Counted from the first letter of the stretch, positions 36,841 through 49,009 are shown. The stretch: DNA of 64,000 bases from Prostheceraeus crozeri (GCA_907163375.1 CAJQUW010006832.1:186001-250000); one strand, 5' to 3'. The notes: generated by a model from the letters alone, not told the origin. A program made the numbers and translations.

Positions 36841-39800
36841 ATCAGGCTCGATGCCTAATGTAGGTCCATGCACTTTAAGAAAATCATTTCTGAAGCAAAT
36901 GATGTTTTTCTTACTCCTTTCACTTGATTTTATTGCAACATGGACTTTCCTCTTTATTCATGTCACTACTTCGAATCTTCATTACACCCTACATGCAAGG
37001 CTAGACCGGTAGAATCGAGATATGTAGACCTAGACCGAGTCAGAACTAGCAAGTTGCTGAAGCTGATACCAAGACTTGAACCACATTTTTGAGGAATGTC
37101 GAAGCCGTCGAAATCTGACACAACCGAAAGTTCTTTCGCTTTCTGACTGTAAATTTTACTGATTAATGACTTTAACTTTTGGGTATCAAAATTCATCAAA
37201 ATTCATTTATTGAAGTTATCCTTGCTTTGGGCAAAGTTGGATATAGGACTTAATCTTGAGCTTGGATGACTTAGAGCACTAGAGGGTCCAGGTAAACGAA
37301 GCACAAATTGGTTGTCATCATTCCTGTCAAAATTATTTTCGTCCTAAATGAAATAATGCTCGCATTAAGATATTTCTATGCGTAGATGTATGTATATGTG
37401 CAGGCATGGGTGGGAACTGGTACGTCAGCTAGCTACTCGCGGGTACGGTCGAGCACGGGCGGGTACAGGTGCCGTGAAAGCACTACCTGCAGGTCACTAA
37501 GCATGAGGCCTTTCGTCCGATCTCAACGGGTGTTAACTGTGGACAGAAAAGGTTTTAGATGTACATGCTCATAAATGGAATTAATTTAAAAAAATCCCGA
37601 TTTTATCCAATAGGGTTTAAAAGCTATGTCCATTTGTTTATTTAGCTTTTGCAGTTTTTGGCTTTTAATGTTTCTTTTCCAGCATTTTTCATCGCTTCTT
37701 TTCAATAGATCAACATATTAAATGAGGCGACAATCTCATGCGCTGTTTTGATGTGTGAAATATTGGTCTGTAATGTCAATTTCATGTTATTCGTAAGTAT
37801 ACTAAATGTTATGTTGCCGCCATGCCACCAATATTTGCCGACAGCAGCTTAATTTCTTGAAAGCAATCTGAAACTTTCACATTCGCTAGTACAGAAAGCC
37901 ATTGATGTAGTAGGATTACTGGTTCAACTGCTGCCTTAATCTGCTCCAGCTTTGAATAAAACGCCAAAGCACCTATCAGCACGTCTACTCTTCAATTAGT
38001 GAGATCTTAATTATCTTTGAAATCATTGCCTATGTATAAAAGCATGCTTTAAACCACGGTAGTAGAAAGCATCCTCCCATCTAATTAATTGCGGTTAAAA
38101 AACATTACTTTACAGTTAAGAAAACAGAGTGTTAAACTGATATTCAAAAGCGCTCATGAGGCTAACTTTGAAATCATCATTTTGAAACAAAATGATGACA
38201 GGATTTATAACCATGGCTGGAAACTTGGGTTCAAAATCAGTGGAAAATAAAGCATTACGTCAAGAACTGTCATTTTTGTCCCTCTGACTGTACAGTTATT
38301 CAATTGATATTAGCAACCTTATACAATTTAACGAAGTACAGTATGTGGTAATCGTGCCTTATACAATTATGAATGTCATAATCTGTAAATTTATCAAAAG
38401 AAGTATGTTTCAAAACACTCCATTTTTAGCTATAATTTCCAATGGAGAAATTTTGACATATTGGTTGTATTGCAAACACGATTTTTCTGAGTTAGTGACT
38501 ACAGATTAAATTTCGAAGAGGTATCTCTTCAATGTGATTTGTGTAGAAAGCATCAACAAGTCATGCTGTTTCATGTGAGTTGTTGTTTGAATCACATGAA
38601 CGAAGCACAAGCAGATACAGACGTCTTACGTGGAGAAGAAATGACAAATGCTTTGTAAAATGATGTGATTTAGCGTGAAAGTACTGTAATTGCCAATGGA
38701 GTTGCTAAGAAAAGAGATTTTGAAGAAAGCGACCAATCATGTACGTGGAAGAGCATGAGATGCTCTCTATAGAGTAATTGTTATTCAAGAAATACCCTTC
38801 AAATTTAATCTGTAATCAGTGACTCAAAAACTGTGTTTACAACCAATATCCCACGGATGCTTCATCGGAGACACAAAGGTTTTCAATCCAAGCTATTCAT
38901 GAAAGACAGACAAACGTACAGTGTCGGATAGAATATATGAAAGTTTCAAGCATGAACTCTCTCCTGAAAAACTTCCATACTAGCTCCAGAACATAATCGC
39001 TTAGTTTAAGTGTGATTGCCTCTGTAAAGTCGGTTGCTGAAATGCCTATAGCAAGCCTCTGGACACGTGTTCAGTTCCTAGTTGAGCAAGTGTCGGCGAA
39101 ACCGCAATTGGTATTGTTAGTGTCTCAATTCAAACTAAATAGATGCTTATTTCAATTGCCAAGTCCTCGACACCCTGGTCAATTTTACCATATTTCTCAT
39201 TCCAATTGTAGGAGCACATATTATCTTTGTTTCTCTGATTGTTCACACTGAATATAAGAAGCTCAAGAAGAGCTTTCATCTCCGGAAATGGTCTTCACTG
39301 CTGACAGTGATTGATCAGACCGCCGTAGTTGTTGGCCTATTACATGATTGCTGCCACGCCTTGAGAGGAAGACCCTCATTTACGAATTCACGAAGTGATT
39401 CATGTAATTAGGTGTAATGAGTACATATCTCTTAAAGATCAGATTAAGGGATTGTTTATTGCTGAACATCGTCAAAATGATAATCAATCAATTGATCAGT
39501 CAGATTAATGATATCTTGATATCTACCGAGCAAGAGTTATGAAGCTCACTCTTGCTGAATGCATGACAATTAATTCATTTTGAATATAATGTAGAGTAAA
39601 GAAAATGTCCAGCTATGCTTGACGTCATAATAATTTTTTACACAACATCATTAACTTCACATTTGCTCAGTAGTCCTAAAACTAATAGAAAAGCTTTCAT
39701 TCCTGTCTCCACCTGAATAATGAATATTATTATTAGAAATAGAAGAATTCAAAGGCGTATATGATAGCTTGGTATAAATACATTGTATATTTATTATTAT

Positions 39801-40297
39801 TAAAAGATATCGCATATTTGATAGCTGAGTTAAAGCACATGTGCGAACAGATCAGGACGGAGAAAACATGCATCAATCAGAGGTACATTTAGAAAGCTCG
39901 CGTTCGGTTCATTTAACAAGTAGTAGGCCTACATTCAGACCCTAGCAGGCGGACCCAGCATCAGGGTCGCACACTGTAGGCAATGAATATGGAATGAATC
40001 ACATACATTTATCAAAAATTGAAGAACTCTTTATTGTTTTACGGAATGCTAATGCAATTGGAACAAAAGTCAAGATATGTCTAGAGAACAATCTGCAGAC
40101 ACTCTCATTCAGCTCATCAGCTTTGTGGCTACAAATCATAAATGCTTTCTATGTAGTTTTAGCCCAATAAATGTTATAAAGAGCAATCGGATATTTCGAT
40201 CGCAATTACGTTCGCATGCATATTTTGAGGGGGAAGATGCTCAGGGTAAATAAACATATCCTAATTACAATAAAGCTCTTGAGTAGTAAACTATACT
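36841..40297. other. Unassigned non-coding DNA
   Basis: No supported gene. It has a GC-rich patch at 37,405-37,480, chance frames only, and A/T-rich tracts near 39,720-39,810. Confidence 0.35.
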
Positions 40298-40447
40298 TTT
40301 CACAGGCAAGTAAAGATAGTTTCTGACTCGGATCTAATTCATTGGTCGAAAATAAAAGGATTTAAAGTTACAGCGTGACTTTTATCCTTTTATTTTCGAC
40401 CAATAAATTAGATCCGAGTCAGAAACTATCTTTACTTGCCTGTGAAA
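40298..40447. repeat. Near-perfect 150-bp hairpin
   Basis: TTTCACAGGCAAGTAAAGAT at 40,298 pairs with its inverted copy ending at 40,447. The arms match over about 65 bp with only one or two mismatches, and the loop is about 10-20 bp. Either a very young fold-back MITE or a fragment duplicated in inverted orientation. Any transcript would form a long double-stranded RNA hairpin. Confidence 0.93.
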
Positions 40448-42233
40448 TGCATCGCCTGACTCGCAAACTGGTCAACTATGTCAACTATACTTTTGTGTGT
40501 TCAACTTAACTTAAGGCATTCAACTTAAAGCATTAACGTATGCATTCAATGGATGTGACTTCATTGCCATTGACTTTTGTTTTAAATCAGTCTATTTCGA
40601 CTCAATGATGTGTCAATATGCATTTGGCAACATTTGATCGAAACCAACTACAAGCATTTCTGCAACCACTGATATCCAAGCCATCCGTTGTAGCCACCTA
40701 AATGAGTGTGGCCAACTAAGACGATTAATTGTATGATTAATTAATTGATTATGTACTTATGGACAATTCAGAGTGGGCTGGACGCGCTTTAGGTGTCATT
40801 GCGCTTGCAGAACCTTCGCTTAGAAAAATATGTAATTTATTGTCTTCAAATCAAGACGCACGTCGGTGGTCGCGTCGCGCTTCGCAGGGTGTGAGTGAAA
40901 CGTAAGTGTAATCCTCTAAGTGGATAACGCATTCCCTATTGCCCAACGACGAATCATTCTTGTCGATGGGATAGAATGACACCTTTATCCTGCTTGAATG
41001 CATTTCTTCTCACTTGAGAACATGATATTTGTTAAATATTCCCTCAAATAGCTGCAAAATAGCTGCTATGATGTGATAAAATGGATTCAAAACTATACAA
41101 GATCAAGCTAATGGAGGACTGCAATTCCAACTCTTCACAAATGCGAAAGGAATAATAATGGTAATTAGTTTAGAAGAGTATCTCAACATAAGATAGTGCT
41201 GAGAACACCGCCTTATAATTTCGACGAATTAAGATTTACGGATTTATGTGAAATTATTTTTCATGAATTATCAAAGCATATAAATTATTCATGTATACAA
41301 AAGTTTTCATCTCCAATTTTCAGCTCACTGACGTAAATTATAAAATAATTACTCTGTACAACGCCTCTATTTCGATGAAAGAAGGGCTAGTCATGATTAA
41401 TTGTTATTTAGAGAAATCCTAGACTCGTTGGAAGTCTACATGAAAGTTCGAATTATCGAAAATGCAACTTACAGACTAACACAAATTCTGACGATATTAT
41501 TCGGTAACGATATTATATGGTGATATATACGATTAACTGCCAAACGCTGATAGGCCGATCACTAAAAGCCTCCGAATATCGAATGTTAGTGAAAAACTAT
41601 GTTGATGATCATAAAACATTAGCTTGTTAAAAGAAATATATATTAATGCAGCACAATAAATAATGCTAAGGCATTCCAACGATCGATATAAGAAGCTTTC
41701 GAGGATATTAACATCGCTTAGTTAGAAGAGCTCACCGACATAGCATTTTGCTTGGCAAAGTACCTCTGTACTTTTCTACAATGATGTTCTCTATCATATT
41801 TGGCAGTGTAAGGACTTTACATTGGCATGCAATATTCGACATCGGCCTGACGATATTAAAGTAGGTTTTCATGAGAATGTTCGTGTCATTGAGGGTGAAG
41901 CATTTTGAAATTGACGGGAGCAAGCATGAACTTGAAGTGAAATATAAAGATAAAGAAAAAAAAGATAAAATCAAAATCATGTGATAATTTTTTAAATGTG
42001 ACATTATGTCAAGTAGACATATTTAAAATTTCTGATAGTTGTTCAAGCTCTTCTTTGTTTTAGTCCTCTACAGAGTATGTATATACATGCAGTCTTTGAT
42101 TTTACTTAATTTTGCATTTGTTAACATTAGGCCTACTCGTACCTGCACTCTGAGTGACTTGATAATGGCCGATTGGAAAGTGAATGTAATTTCGCTCTGA
42201 CTATCGCATTTATCAATATTAGCTAGCTGCCAT
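40448..42233. other. Unassigned DNA left of the giant palindrome
   Basis: AT-rich with short frames only. No sequence shared with the right flank apart from the 8-bp target duplication. Confidence 0.4.
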
Positions 42234-42241
42234 CTGACATG
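42234..42241 (+). repeat. Left target-site duplication of the palindrome (CTGACATG)
   Basis: CTGACATG directly precedes the left terminus and recurs in the same orientation immediately after the right terminus (63,663-63,670). Flanking bases beyond it differ. Two extra bases (AG) separate it from the strictly matching part of the terminus, so the duplication may be 8-10 bp. Confidence 0.8.
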
Positions 42242-42480
42242 AGTAGTAAGAAAACGGCGAACACTCGACCGGCGCCCCCCCTCTGGAACGACAGAGGTCG
42301 TGGTCGGCCGCCGTGGTGCTTCGAGTCTGACTCCCCCCCTCTGGAACGACAGAGGTCTGTCGTGGTGTGCCGGCCAAGTTGGTCCGAAAGGTTCGCTGAC
42401 GTCCCCCCCCCTCGATAAAATGACAGAGTGTCGTGGTGGACTTGGGCGACCGCCAGGTTTTGACTTGAGGCTATAGTGTG
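42242..42480 (+). repeat. Left terminus: GC-rich with C-tracts and repeated GACAGAG motifs
   Basis: It starts AGTAGTAAGAAAACGGCG. Three blocks follow, each a run of about 7-9 C followed by a C/T-rich stretch, each near GACAGAG and TCGTGGT motifs. Two blocks share CTCTGGAACGACAGAGGT, itself partly palindromic. Repeated subterminal motifs like these commonly serve as binding sites for transposases or replication proteins; that role is inferred here. Confidence 0.75.
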
Positions 42481-43930
42481 TGATGTTTTTCGTGCAATCT
42501 GATGAATGTTGGGTTGAAAATGGGCTGTTTCGACTGGAAGCAGTGCTCGGATGTGAAAACGGAGGCCAGATTCGGATTCAGCGTGAAATTCTGCATCGGT
42601 ATGGTGAATTTGAAAGCAATCGGAGAGAAAAAGTTTCGCTGACGTCCCCCCCCCTCGGCACCGTCCTTCCAACTTTGCTTCTAGTGGACGGATTTTGTCG
42701 TGCCATAGCTCGTTTGAAAGCTAAGAGTGAGACAAATTCACTGAAAGAATCGGCTTGTTCATATCTGTCTTCGTTTAGATGTGAGACGCCATTTAAGATT
42801 TTGGGAGATTGGCGAAAAACGACAGAGTTAGAATTTTGGACGTTTTGGGTTCTAACGCCAAAACGAAGCATCGGATGGGAAAACGGATTTCAGATTTGGA
42901 ATCAGCATGAAATTCTCTATCAACATGGTGAGTTTCAAGTCAATCGGAGAGAAAAAGTTTCGCTGACGTCCCCCCCCCCCTCGGCACCGTCCTTCCAACT
43001 TTGCTTCTAGTGGACGGATTTTGTCGTGCAATAGCTCGTTTGAAAGCTAAGAGTGAGACAAATTCAGTGAAAGAAACGGCTTCTTCATATCTGTCTTCGT
43101 TTAGATGTGAGACGCCATTTAAGATTTTGGGAGATTGGCGAAAACGACAGAGTTAGAATTTTGGACGTTTTTTTTGTGCTGTAGCTTCAAAACGAAGCAT
43201 CGGATGGGAAAACGGATTTCAGATTTGGAATCAGCATGAAATTCTCTATCAACATGGTGAGTTTCAAGTCAATCGGAGAGAAAAAGTTTCGCTGACGTCC
43301 CCCCCCTCGGCACCGTCCTTCCAACTTTGCTTCTAGTGGACGGATTTTGTCGTGCAATAGCTCGTTTGAAAGCTAAGAGTGAGACAAATTCACTGAAAGA
43401 ATCGGCTTGTTCATATCTGCCTTCGTTTAGATGTGAGACGCCATTTAAGATTTTGGGAGATTGTCGAAAACGACAGAGTTAGAATTTTGGACGTTTTGGG
43501 CTGTAGCGCCAAAACGAAGCATCGGATTGGAAAACGGATTTCAGATTTGGAATCAGCATGAAATTCTCTATCAACATGGTGAGTTTCAAGTCAATCGGCG
43601 AGAAAAAATTTTCAACATTTTTCGAAAAACGACAGAGTTAGAATTTGGGACGTTTTGGTCTGTAGCGCCAAAACGAAGCATCGGATAGGAAAACGGAGAC
43701 CAGATTCGGATTCAGCGTGAAATTCTGCATCGATATGGTGAATTTGAAAGCAATAGGAGAGAAAAAATTTTTCTTCTCGAAATTTTTTCGAAAAAACGAC
43801 AGAGTTAGAATTTTTGCGATGGTTGTGGGCTGTAGAGCCAAAACGAAGCATCGGATGGGAAAACGGAGGCGAGATTCGGATTGAGCGTCAAATTCTACAT
43901 GGAAATGGTGTATTTCCAGCTCAATCGGAG
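42481..43930 (+). repeat. Outer tandem repeats, ~325-bp unit (left arm)
   Basis: CGCTGACGTC followed by a C-tract occurs at about 42,638, 42,961 and 43,290, marking units of 323 and 329 bp. Each contains AAAACGAAGCATCGGAT and GACAGAGTTAGAATTT. Shorter derived units continue to about 43,930. The open frame at 42,480-43,010 crosses unit boundaries and is a repeat artefact. Confidence 0.88.
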
Positions 43931-44003
43931 CACTAGAACCGGAGATAGACGGATTTAAAGATTTGGATGATGGGTATTACGTCATCAGCTGATCGCCACA
44001 CAC

Positions 44004-44037
44004 TATATAAGCTGGGAACCGACAGTGACTTGTCATT
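44004..44037 (+). promoter_or_regulatory. Gene 1 TATA + initiator promoter (left arm)
   Basis: TATATAA (44,004-44,010) is followed by ACAGTGA and then TCATT, which starts exactly 29 nt after the TATA box, the right place for an initiator. A donor CAAAG|GTAGGT follows at 44,058, so the first exon would be a short untranslated one. The gene 2 promoter has the same layout and motifs. Confidence 0.7.
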
Positions 44038-44057
44038 AAGACGAGATATTGCCAAAG

Positions 44058-45160
44058 GTAGGTCGTCTCTCTGAGCTCCGATGATAGCTTGGGACATTCC
44101 AAATTCCGGGTTTCTGTAAGAAACCGACTTAGAAAATTTCATTGCTGATATCAGCTAAGGCGTCAAACTTAGAGGTTAGCCAGGAGATGGCCTTCGTCTC
44201 CAGGCCATAAAAGACTCCAAAACTTTAAAGGCTTGTAACTTTGCTTCTACAAGTCCGTTTGACTTGATTCAAAAAAGGTTCGGTCGCTATTGACCTGCCA
44301 TAAGTGATAGATTACTTATAAAATTTCATAAGTAGTGCTAAAAAGTTGAAAAATTTAAATTCACTAGTTTTGGAAGTTTTCTGGGGTTTTCGACCCTGCT
44401 GAAGTCAATGAAAGCATTTTTAATGATGTCTGAGCCAGTCGTCTCATGGTATAAGCGGCTTTTCACTGAAAGCGAGCAAGACACGGAGAGTTTTGCTGTA
44501 ATATTCCACTGACAGGGTGTTCCTTCGGGACGGCGGACGATGCCGTAGTGATAAGTGTGGCAAGGGAGTGTGTCATAGTTTAGACCGTAACCGCTGGGAC
44601 AACTCATGTTTCATGTTGAGCATTTGACACAGTTCTCAACGTAGCACTTTGAACGCCAATCGGTTGAGTCTTAGCTATCTTGTCATGGGTGGCCTCTAAA
44701 CATCTCCATTGCAAAACGCTGGTGAATCAAGCTCTCTACGGCTTGCTATCAAGCTGATCAAAGCAATAACTTGGGATGTTTCCTCAAGGTTTTCAAGTAT
44801 GCTGAGTTCAAATCTGCTATCAGATTTCAAATTTAACTAAGTCTAAGGCAGCTTTGAGGGGTTAGATCCCAGCTACTGTTCACTACCTTTGACTCGGCGT
44901 TGCTGTTACCACTTCGGGGCAGTGACAATGATGTCTTAAGCTGTTAATAGCGGGTATCGGGGAAGATCTCTCACTTCCCTAGTGATCAGTACAAGGCCTT
45001 CGGGCTGTCGACGGGATCGAGTGCCACTCACTACACTCAAATCTATCATTCCTCACTAAGTGTAAAAATCATTGTTTTCCGTTTTTATAAACTAGGAATC
45101 AATCGTTTGCTATCAAACGTTTACGGACTTATAATCATTGTTTTCCCCTTTTCACTTCAG
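44058..45160 (+). other. Inferred 5' UTR intron of gene 1 (left arm)
   Basis: Donor G|GTAGGT at 44,058 and acceptor TTTTCACTTCAG ending at 45,160, three bases before the gene 1 ATG. The intron carries an 89-codon antisense frame (44,338-44,607) that is kept in both arms but has no recognisable motif. Confidence 0.55.
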
Positions 45161-45163
45161 AAA

Positions 45164-46400
45164 ATGGTTAACTACAATAATGCCAAGACGGCTTTCAAGC
45201 TCTGCGTTTGCAGAAAAATCTTTCGCAGTGATGCCTTTAAGAAACACTCTTGTGTGAATAAGCGAATGGTAGGGGGCATGCGATACTTTTGCAGCAGCCA
45301 TAATACATCTCGCCTTGTCGAGACGTTACCGGAGTGGCATGCGAAGCATAGCAGTTGCAGTCAACCAGAGCTGACTGAGGAGACGAAGCAAAGTCTCTTC
45401 AGCTCAGAGTTAAAAGCTCTGGAGACTCAGTGCGCTGTCGAGTCTATCGCGTCAGCAGAGCCTCCCTCATCTAGTGTGCCAGCAAAGGCTCTCTCACCCA
45501 CTCCGATTGAGTCTTCTCCGAAGTCGAGTAAATCCTCCTCTAGCGATGAGTCGGCTACTAGTAGCAGCGACAGTGAGGAAGAGGAGGAGGAGGAAAAAGG
45601 CTCGGCGAAGGCTCACCTAGTCGAGAGTGTCTACCTCGATAGCGAGGTAGAGTCGGTGAGGGAAGTCGACCTCGATAGCGAGGTGCAGCCGGCTAAGTCA
45701 TCGAGCAGTGGTGGGATTGCGGCTCAATGTCGCAACTTCATTATGCGCCCACCACTGGTCGATGACTATGACAAGCTGAAGAATGAGTTGGCAGTGTGGA
45801 AGAGCGACTGTTTCTTCTATAAAGCGAGTTCCGAGAACCTCTCGCGAGTCACTCAGGAGCTCAAGAAGACTCAAGCTAGTCTTCTTGAGAAAGAAGGAGA
45901 GCTCGATCGCGAGAGGTTCTCGCACCTCGCTAGTAAGGCCAGAGAAGAACAGCTCCTGATCGAGAGAGAGTCAAGAGAAGGAGTTGAGAAAGATGAGGGA
46001 GGAGGTGGAAGGGCTGCGAAAGCAGTTGGGGAAGGTGGTGGCGACTAATCAGGAGCTGCACCAACAAGTGAAGAGTAGCAGTACTCGACGATCAAGTCGC
46101 CTCCACATTCCCCTAGATAAGAAAGGAGGTGTGCCCGCAAGACCGCTCCTCTGTGAACGTGGCAGAGACGAAATGTGTTACAGCAGGGCTAAAAAAGGTA
46201 TCGAATGCCTTCATTTTACATTCGACCATAAGGAGGCAATCACAGGATTCCTGTTCGAACCACGTCTGGAGAAGATCTGTAAGTTAAAACAAGTAACTTA
46301 GAGTTCAAGATGATAACTAACAACTTCTTTCTTTACAGATATCAATGAGAAGCGCCCACCTGCTTCCGTCAACGAGCCGGAGGCGAAGCGGCAAGCTTGA
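45164..46400 (+). CDS. Gene 1 (left arm): Cys/His cluster, acidic linker, coiled-coil protein
   Basis: The start at 45,164 is chosen because an acceptor lies just upstream. The first ~65 residues hold a Cys/His cluster (LCVCRKIFRSDAFKKHSC, then RYFCSSHN and EWHAKHSSC) suggestive of zinc binding. Residues ~65-200 are Ser/Glu-rich with an acidic run. From ~230 a long heptad-like coiled coil begins. Near 45,968 the frame slips by one base in a GAGAGAGAG run, and the coiled coil continues in the next frame (EGLRKQLGKVVATNQELHQQV). A 60-nt intron follows (46,279-46,338, GTAAGT...TTTACAG) and a last exon ends ...EAKRQA at 46,400. Total about 390 residues. Function unknown; a DNA-binding, oligomerising protein is plausible. 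Being present in both arms, the slip is old, programmed or homogenised. Confidence 0.7.
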
Positions 46401-46671
46401 GTTCCATATTCCTCCAATCATCCCGAGAACGACCCATGGGCTCTCTTAAGGGTCAACCTTCTAATGCAGCTAAAGCGGTCCCAAGCCCGCCACATATCTA
46501 CGGATATGGAATGCAGAGGGGAAGAAAAATGATGAATGGAATGAAGGGAGGACATTCATGCGCCACACGCAACACATCACAGACTTCTCTCTTTGCTAGT
46601 GAACAAGCTCTTGTCAGTGTCGTACAAAGGTTTTACTGCAACACAGGTTCATGTATAGTTAGAAAAGTTTG
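46401..46671 (+). other. Probable gene 1 3' UTR
   Basis: A 91-codon frame (46,397-46,672), identical in both arms, begins at a TTG and overlaps the gene 1 stop in another frame. No motif, and no AATAAA close by. It may be UTR or an alternative C-terminus. Confidence 0.35.
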
Positions 46672-47510
46672 ATCATCAACGTTGTATTCGTAAGTCTAGT
46701 CAAAAACTATCATGGTTTGTAAAAGCAAAGTTAGTGTAGTCAGAAACTTTATCATGTTGTACAAAAGTTTTATTGCAACACAGGTTGATGTATAGTTAGA
46801 AAGTTTGATCATCAATGTTGTATTCGTAAGTCTAGTCAGAAAGTGTATCATGGTTTGCAAAGTTAGTGTAGTCAAATAATTTTACTGTGACACCCGTTTG
46901 AGAAAGTAAAGTCTGATCATCGAAGTTGTATTCGTGAGTGTCGTTAGAAAGTGTATCATGGTTTGTAAAAGTTTTACTGCAACACAGGTTCATGTATAGT
47001 TAGAAAAGTTTGATCATCAACGTTGTATTCGTAAGACTAGTCAGAAACTGTATCATGGTTTGTAAAAGCAAAGTTAGTGTAGTCAGAAACTTTATCATGT
47101 TGTAAAAAAGTTTTATTGCAACACAGGTTGATGTATAGTTAGAAAGTTTGATCATCAACGTTTTATTTGTAAGTCTACTCAGAAAGTGTATCATGGTTTG
47201 CAAAGTTAGTGTAGTCAAATAATTTCACTGTGACACCCGTTTGAGAAAGTAAAGTCTGATCATCGAAGTTGTATTCGTGAGTGTCGTTAGAAAGTGTATC
47301 ATGGTTTGTAAAAGTTTTACTGCAACACAGGTTGATGTATAGTTAGAAAAGTTTGATCATGACGTTTTATGAAACACACATGTCATGAAATGTAAGCGTT
47401 AGTGTAGTCAAATAATTTACCGCGACGCACGTTTGTGAGAATAAAGTTTGATCATTGACGTTGTATGACTGACCGAACTCATCACAGGACTAGAAAGTTT
47501 TAGAAGGTTT
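46672..47510 (+). repeat. Satellite block between gene 1 and gene 2 (left arm)
   Basis: A higher-order repeat of about 340 bp (GCAACACAGGTTCATGTATA at about 46,639 and 46,979), built of ~110-bp related subunits that each contain AAGT(T/C)TGATCATC, TTGTATTCGT and TATCATG. The right arm carries about 480 bp more of it. Confidence 0.85.
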
Positions 47511-48122
47511 TACTGCACAGTGTAGATTGTCTTGTAACTTACGTTCACAGTGTTAGAAAGTTTTATTGGAGACAGTTGCCAAATGTTTCCCTATTAGAAA
47601 TTCAAACTTCATGACTGTTAGATTAGCTTCATCAGGTTTAGTAAAAGCAGTTTTCTACTGCAGTAAGACTGCGAGTTTAGAATGTTATATGAAAACAGTG
47701 TTCACCAAAGCGCTAGAAAGTTTTACTGCGCTGTGTAGATTGTTTCACACAAGGTCTTATAGTCAGCGTTGAATGTATTATAAAACCAGATGTTGTCACA
47801 CACGTTGAGTGTGTGAGAGCTAGTTCCATGACATTGAATCGCATGGGTTGTAAAGTTCATAATCCAAGGCTAGGCTCCTCTACGGTTGGATTTAGGGTTT
47901 TATATTACATGCGTTAACCGTTCGTGTAGAATATGTGAAGCACATGTTCGCTTAAATGCAAATGTTGAAATAAGTTTGTAAGAAGTCTTTGACAGGTTCT
48001 TGTGAAACGTAGCGAACGTTGAAGAAATGTTTCTGCAGTCACACTCGTTAGCGTGCCAGCTTTACTAGATAAGTTCTATTCTCCAATGAGGATTGTTGTC
48101 TAATGAGAATCAAGCATTCCTT
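47511..48122 (+). other. Spacer upstream of gene 2 (left arm)
   Basis: Conserved in both arms. It includes a 68-codon frame (47,566-47,772) that differs at one residue between the arms. No recognisable domain; probably regulatory or untranslated. Confidence 0.35.
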
Positions 48123-48156
48123 TATAAATAGAGAGCCTTCCACAGTGAGAATCATT
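48123..48156 (+). promoter_or_regulatory. Gene 2/3 TATA + initiator promoter (left arm)
   Basis: TATAAATA (48,123-48,130), then ACAGTGA, then TCATT beginning 29 nt after the TATA box. This is the same order and nearly the same spacing as at gene 1. A (TC)n run lies in the short 5' UTR before the ATG at 48,235. Confidence 0.75.
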
Positions 48157-48234
48157 CCATCGTTGAATCGTACAAGTGACGGACGCACACTCTCTCTCTC
48201 TCTCTCTACATCCCTGTTATATTATCCAACTAAA

Positions 48235-49009
48235 ATGGTAAGTCGCTACTTTCCACCCTCTCCTCCCTTGAACGTTAACTTAATATAATCTTTTTCATTT
48301 TCAGGCATCTACTCAATCTGCTGCACTAGTAGGACAAAATGGCGGTCAAACGTTACAAGGTTCGCTACGATCAGATCATCTACAACTGAGACCAGTGGAA
48401 GAAACAACAAAGGTACATAATCCTACACCGCTACAGCGTAAATTTAAACAAGTCTTGCGTCATGAGGATCACAGCGTAGTACTGCAAACGGGAATGCTCC
48501 CTTCCACTGATGTGAAGATATTGAGCAATCAGTATGGGGACTACATACTCATCCCCGTGAGTCCGTACATTCGCCACCAACTTGACATTATTGAAGAGTA
48601 CGTGACATTAAATATGGACATTCCTACTCCTCTTACTCAAGAGTGGAAGGCGAGAGATGAAAAAGATACTCCATATAGAAAGATTTGGGATGGTAATCAA
48701 ATTTGCCTACCATTATCACATTGGTGTAGTTATTATAAAAAGGATGGAGATCAATCAATACCCATCAGATGTGATGAGCTCGGAGAAGGTACTTGGGATG
48801 TCATTTTCAAAGTGAATGGGCTATATTATGGTCAGCACAAAGATAACGAAATAGCCTCTCCCTCGATATACACTGAATCCATCCTATATATTCCAAAGCC
48901 ACCCAGCGTAGATGACATTATTGACAAAATCCTTAACGGGGGTGGTACGAAGCGCAAGTCGGGCAAGAATGCTACCTCCAAACGCAAGTCAAGGAAAGAG
49001 AATTGCTAA
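48235..49009 (+). CDS. Gene 2 (left arm): 235-residue protein with basic C-terminus
   Basis: Exon 1 contributes only the ATG (48,235-48,237), followed by a textbook donor (ATG|GTAAGT). The 67-nt intron ends TTTTCATTTTCAG at 48,304, and exon 2 is open in phase from GCATCTACT to a stop at 49,009. The middle of the protein (residues ~85-195) has alternating strand-like segments with conserved-looking aromatic positions (YRKIWDGNQICLPLSHWCSY, GTWDVIFKVNGLYYGQHKD) that could form a compact beta domain, possibly OB-like; that is a guess. The last ~25 residues are Lys/Arg-rich (TKRKSGKN...KRKSRK) like a nuclear localisation signal. Four residues differ from the right-arm copy. No family recognised. 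Confidence 0.78.

Noticed and set aside
42480-43010. 176-codon open frame as a gene
   Set aside because: It spans tandem-repeat boundaries, has no recognisable domain, and is not retained at equal length in the right arm.
44338-44607. 89-codon antisense frame in the gene 1 intron as a gene
   Set aside because: It is kept in both arms only because the arms are identical. No promoter, splice chain or motif supports it.
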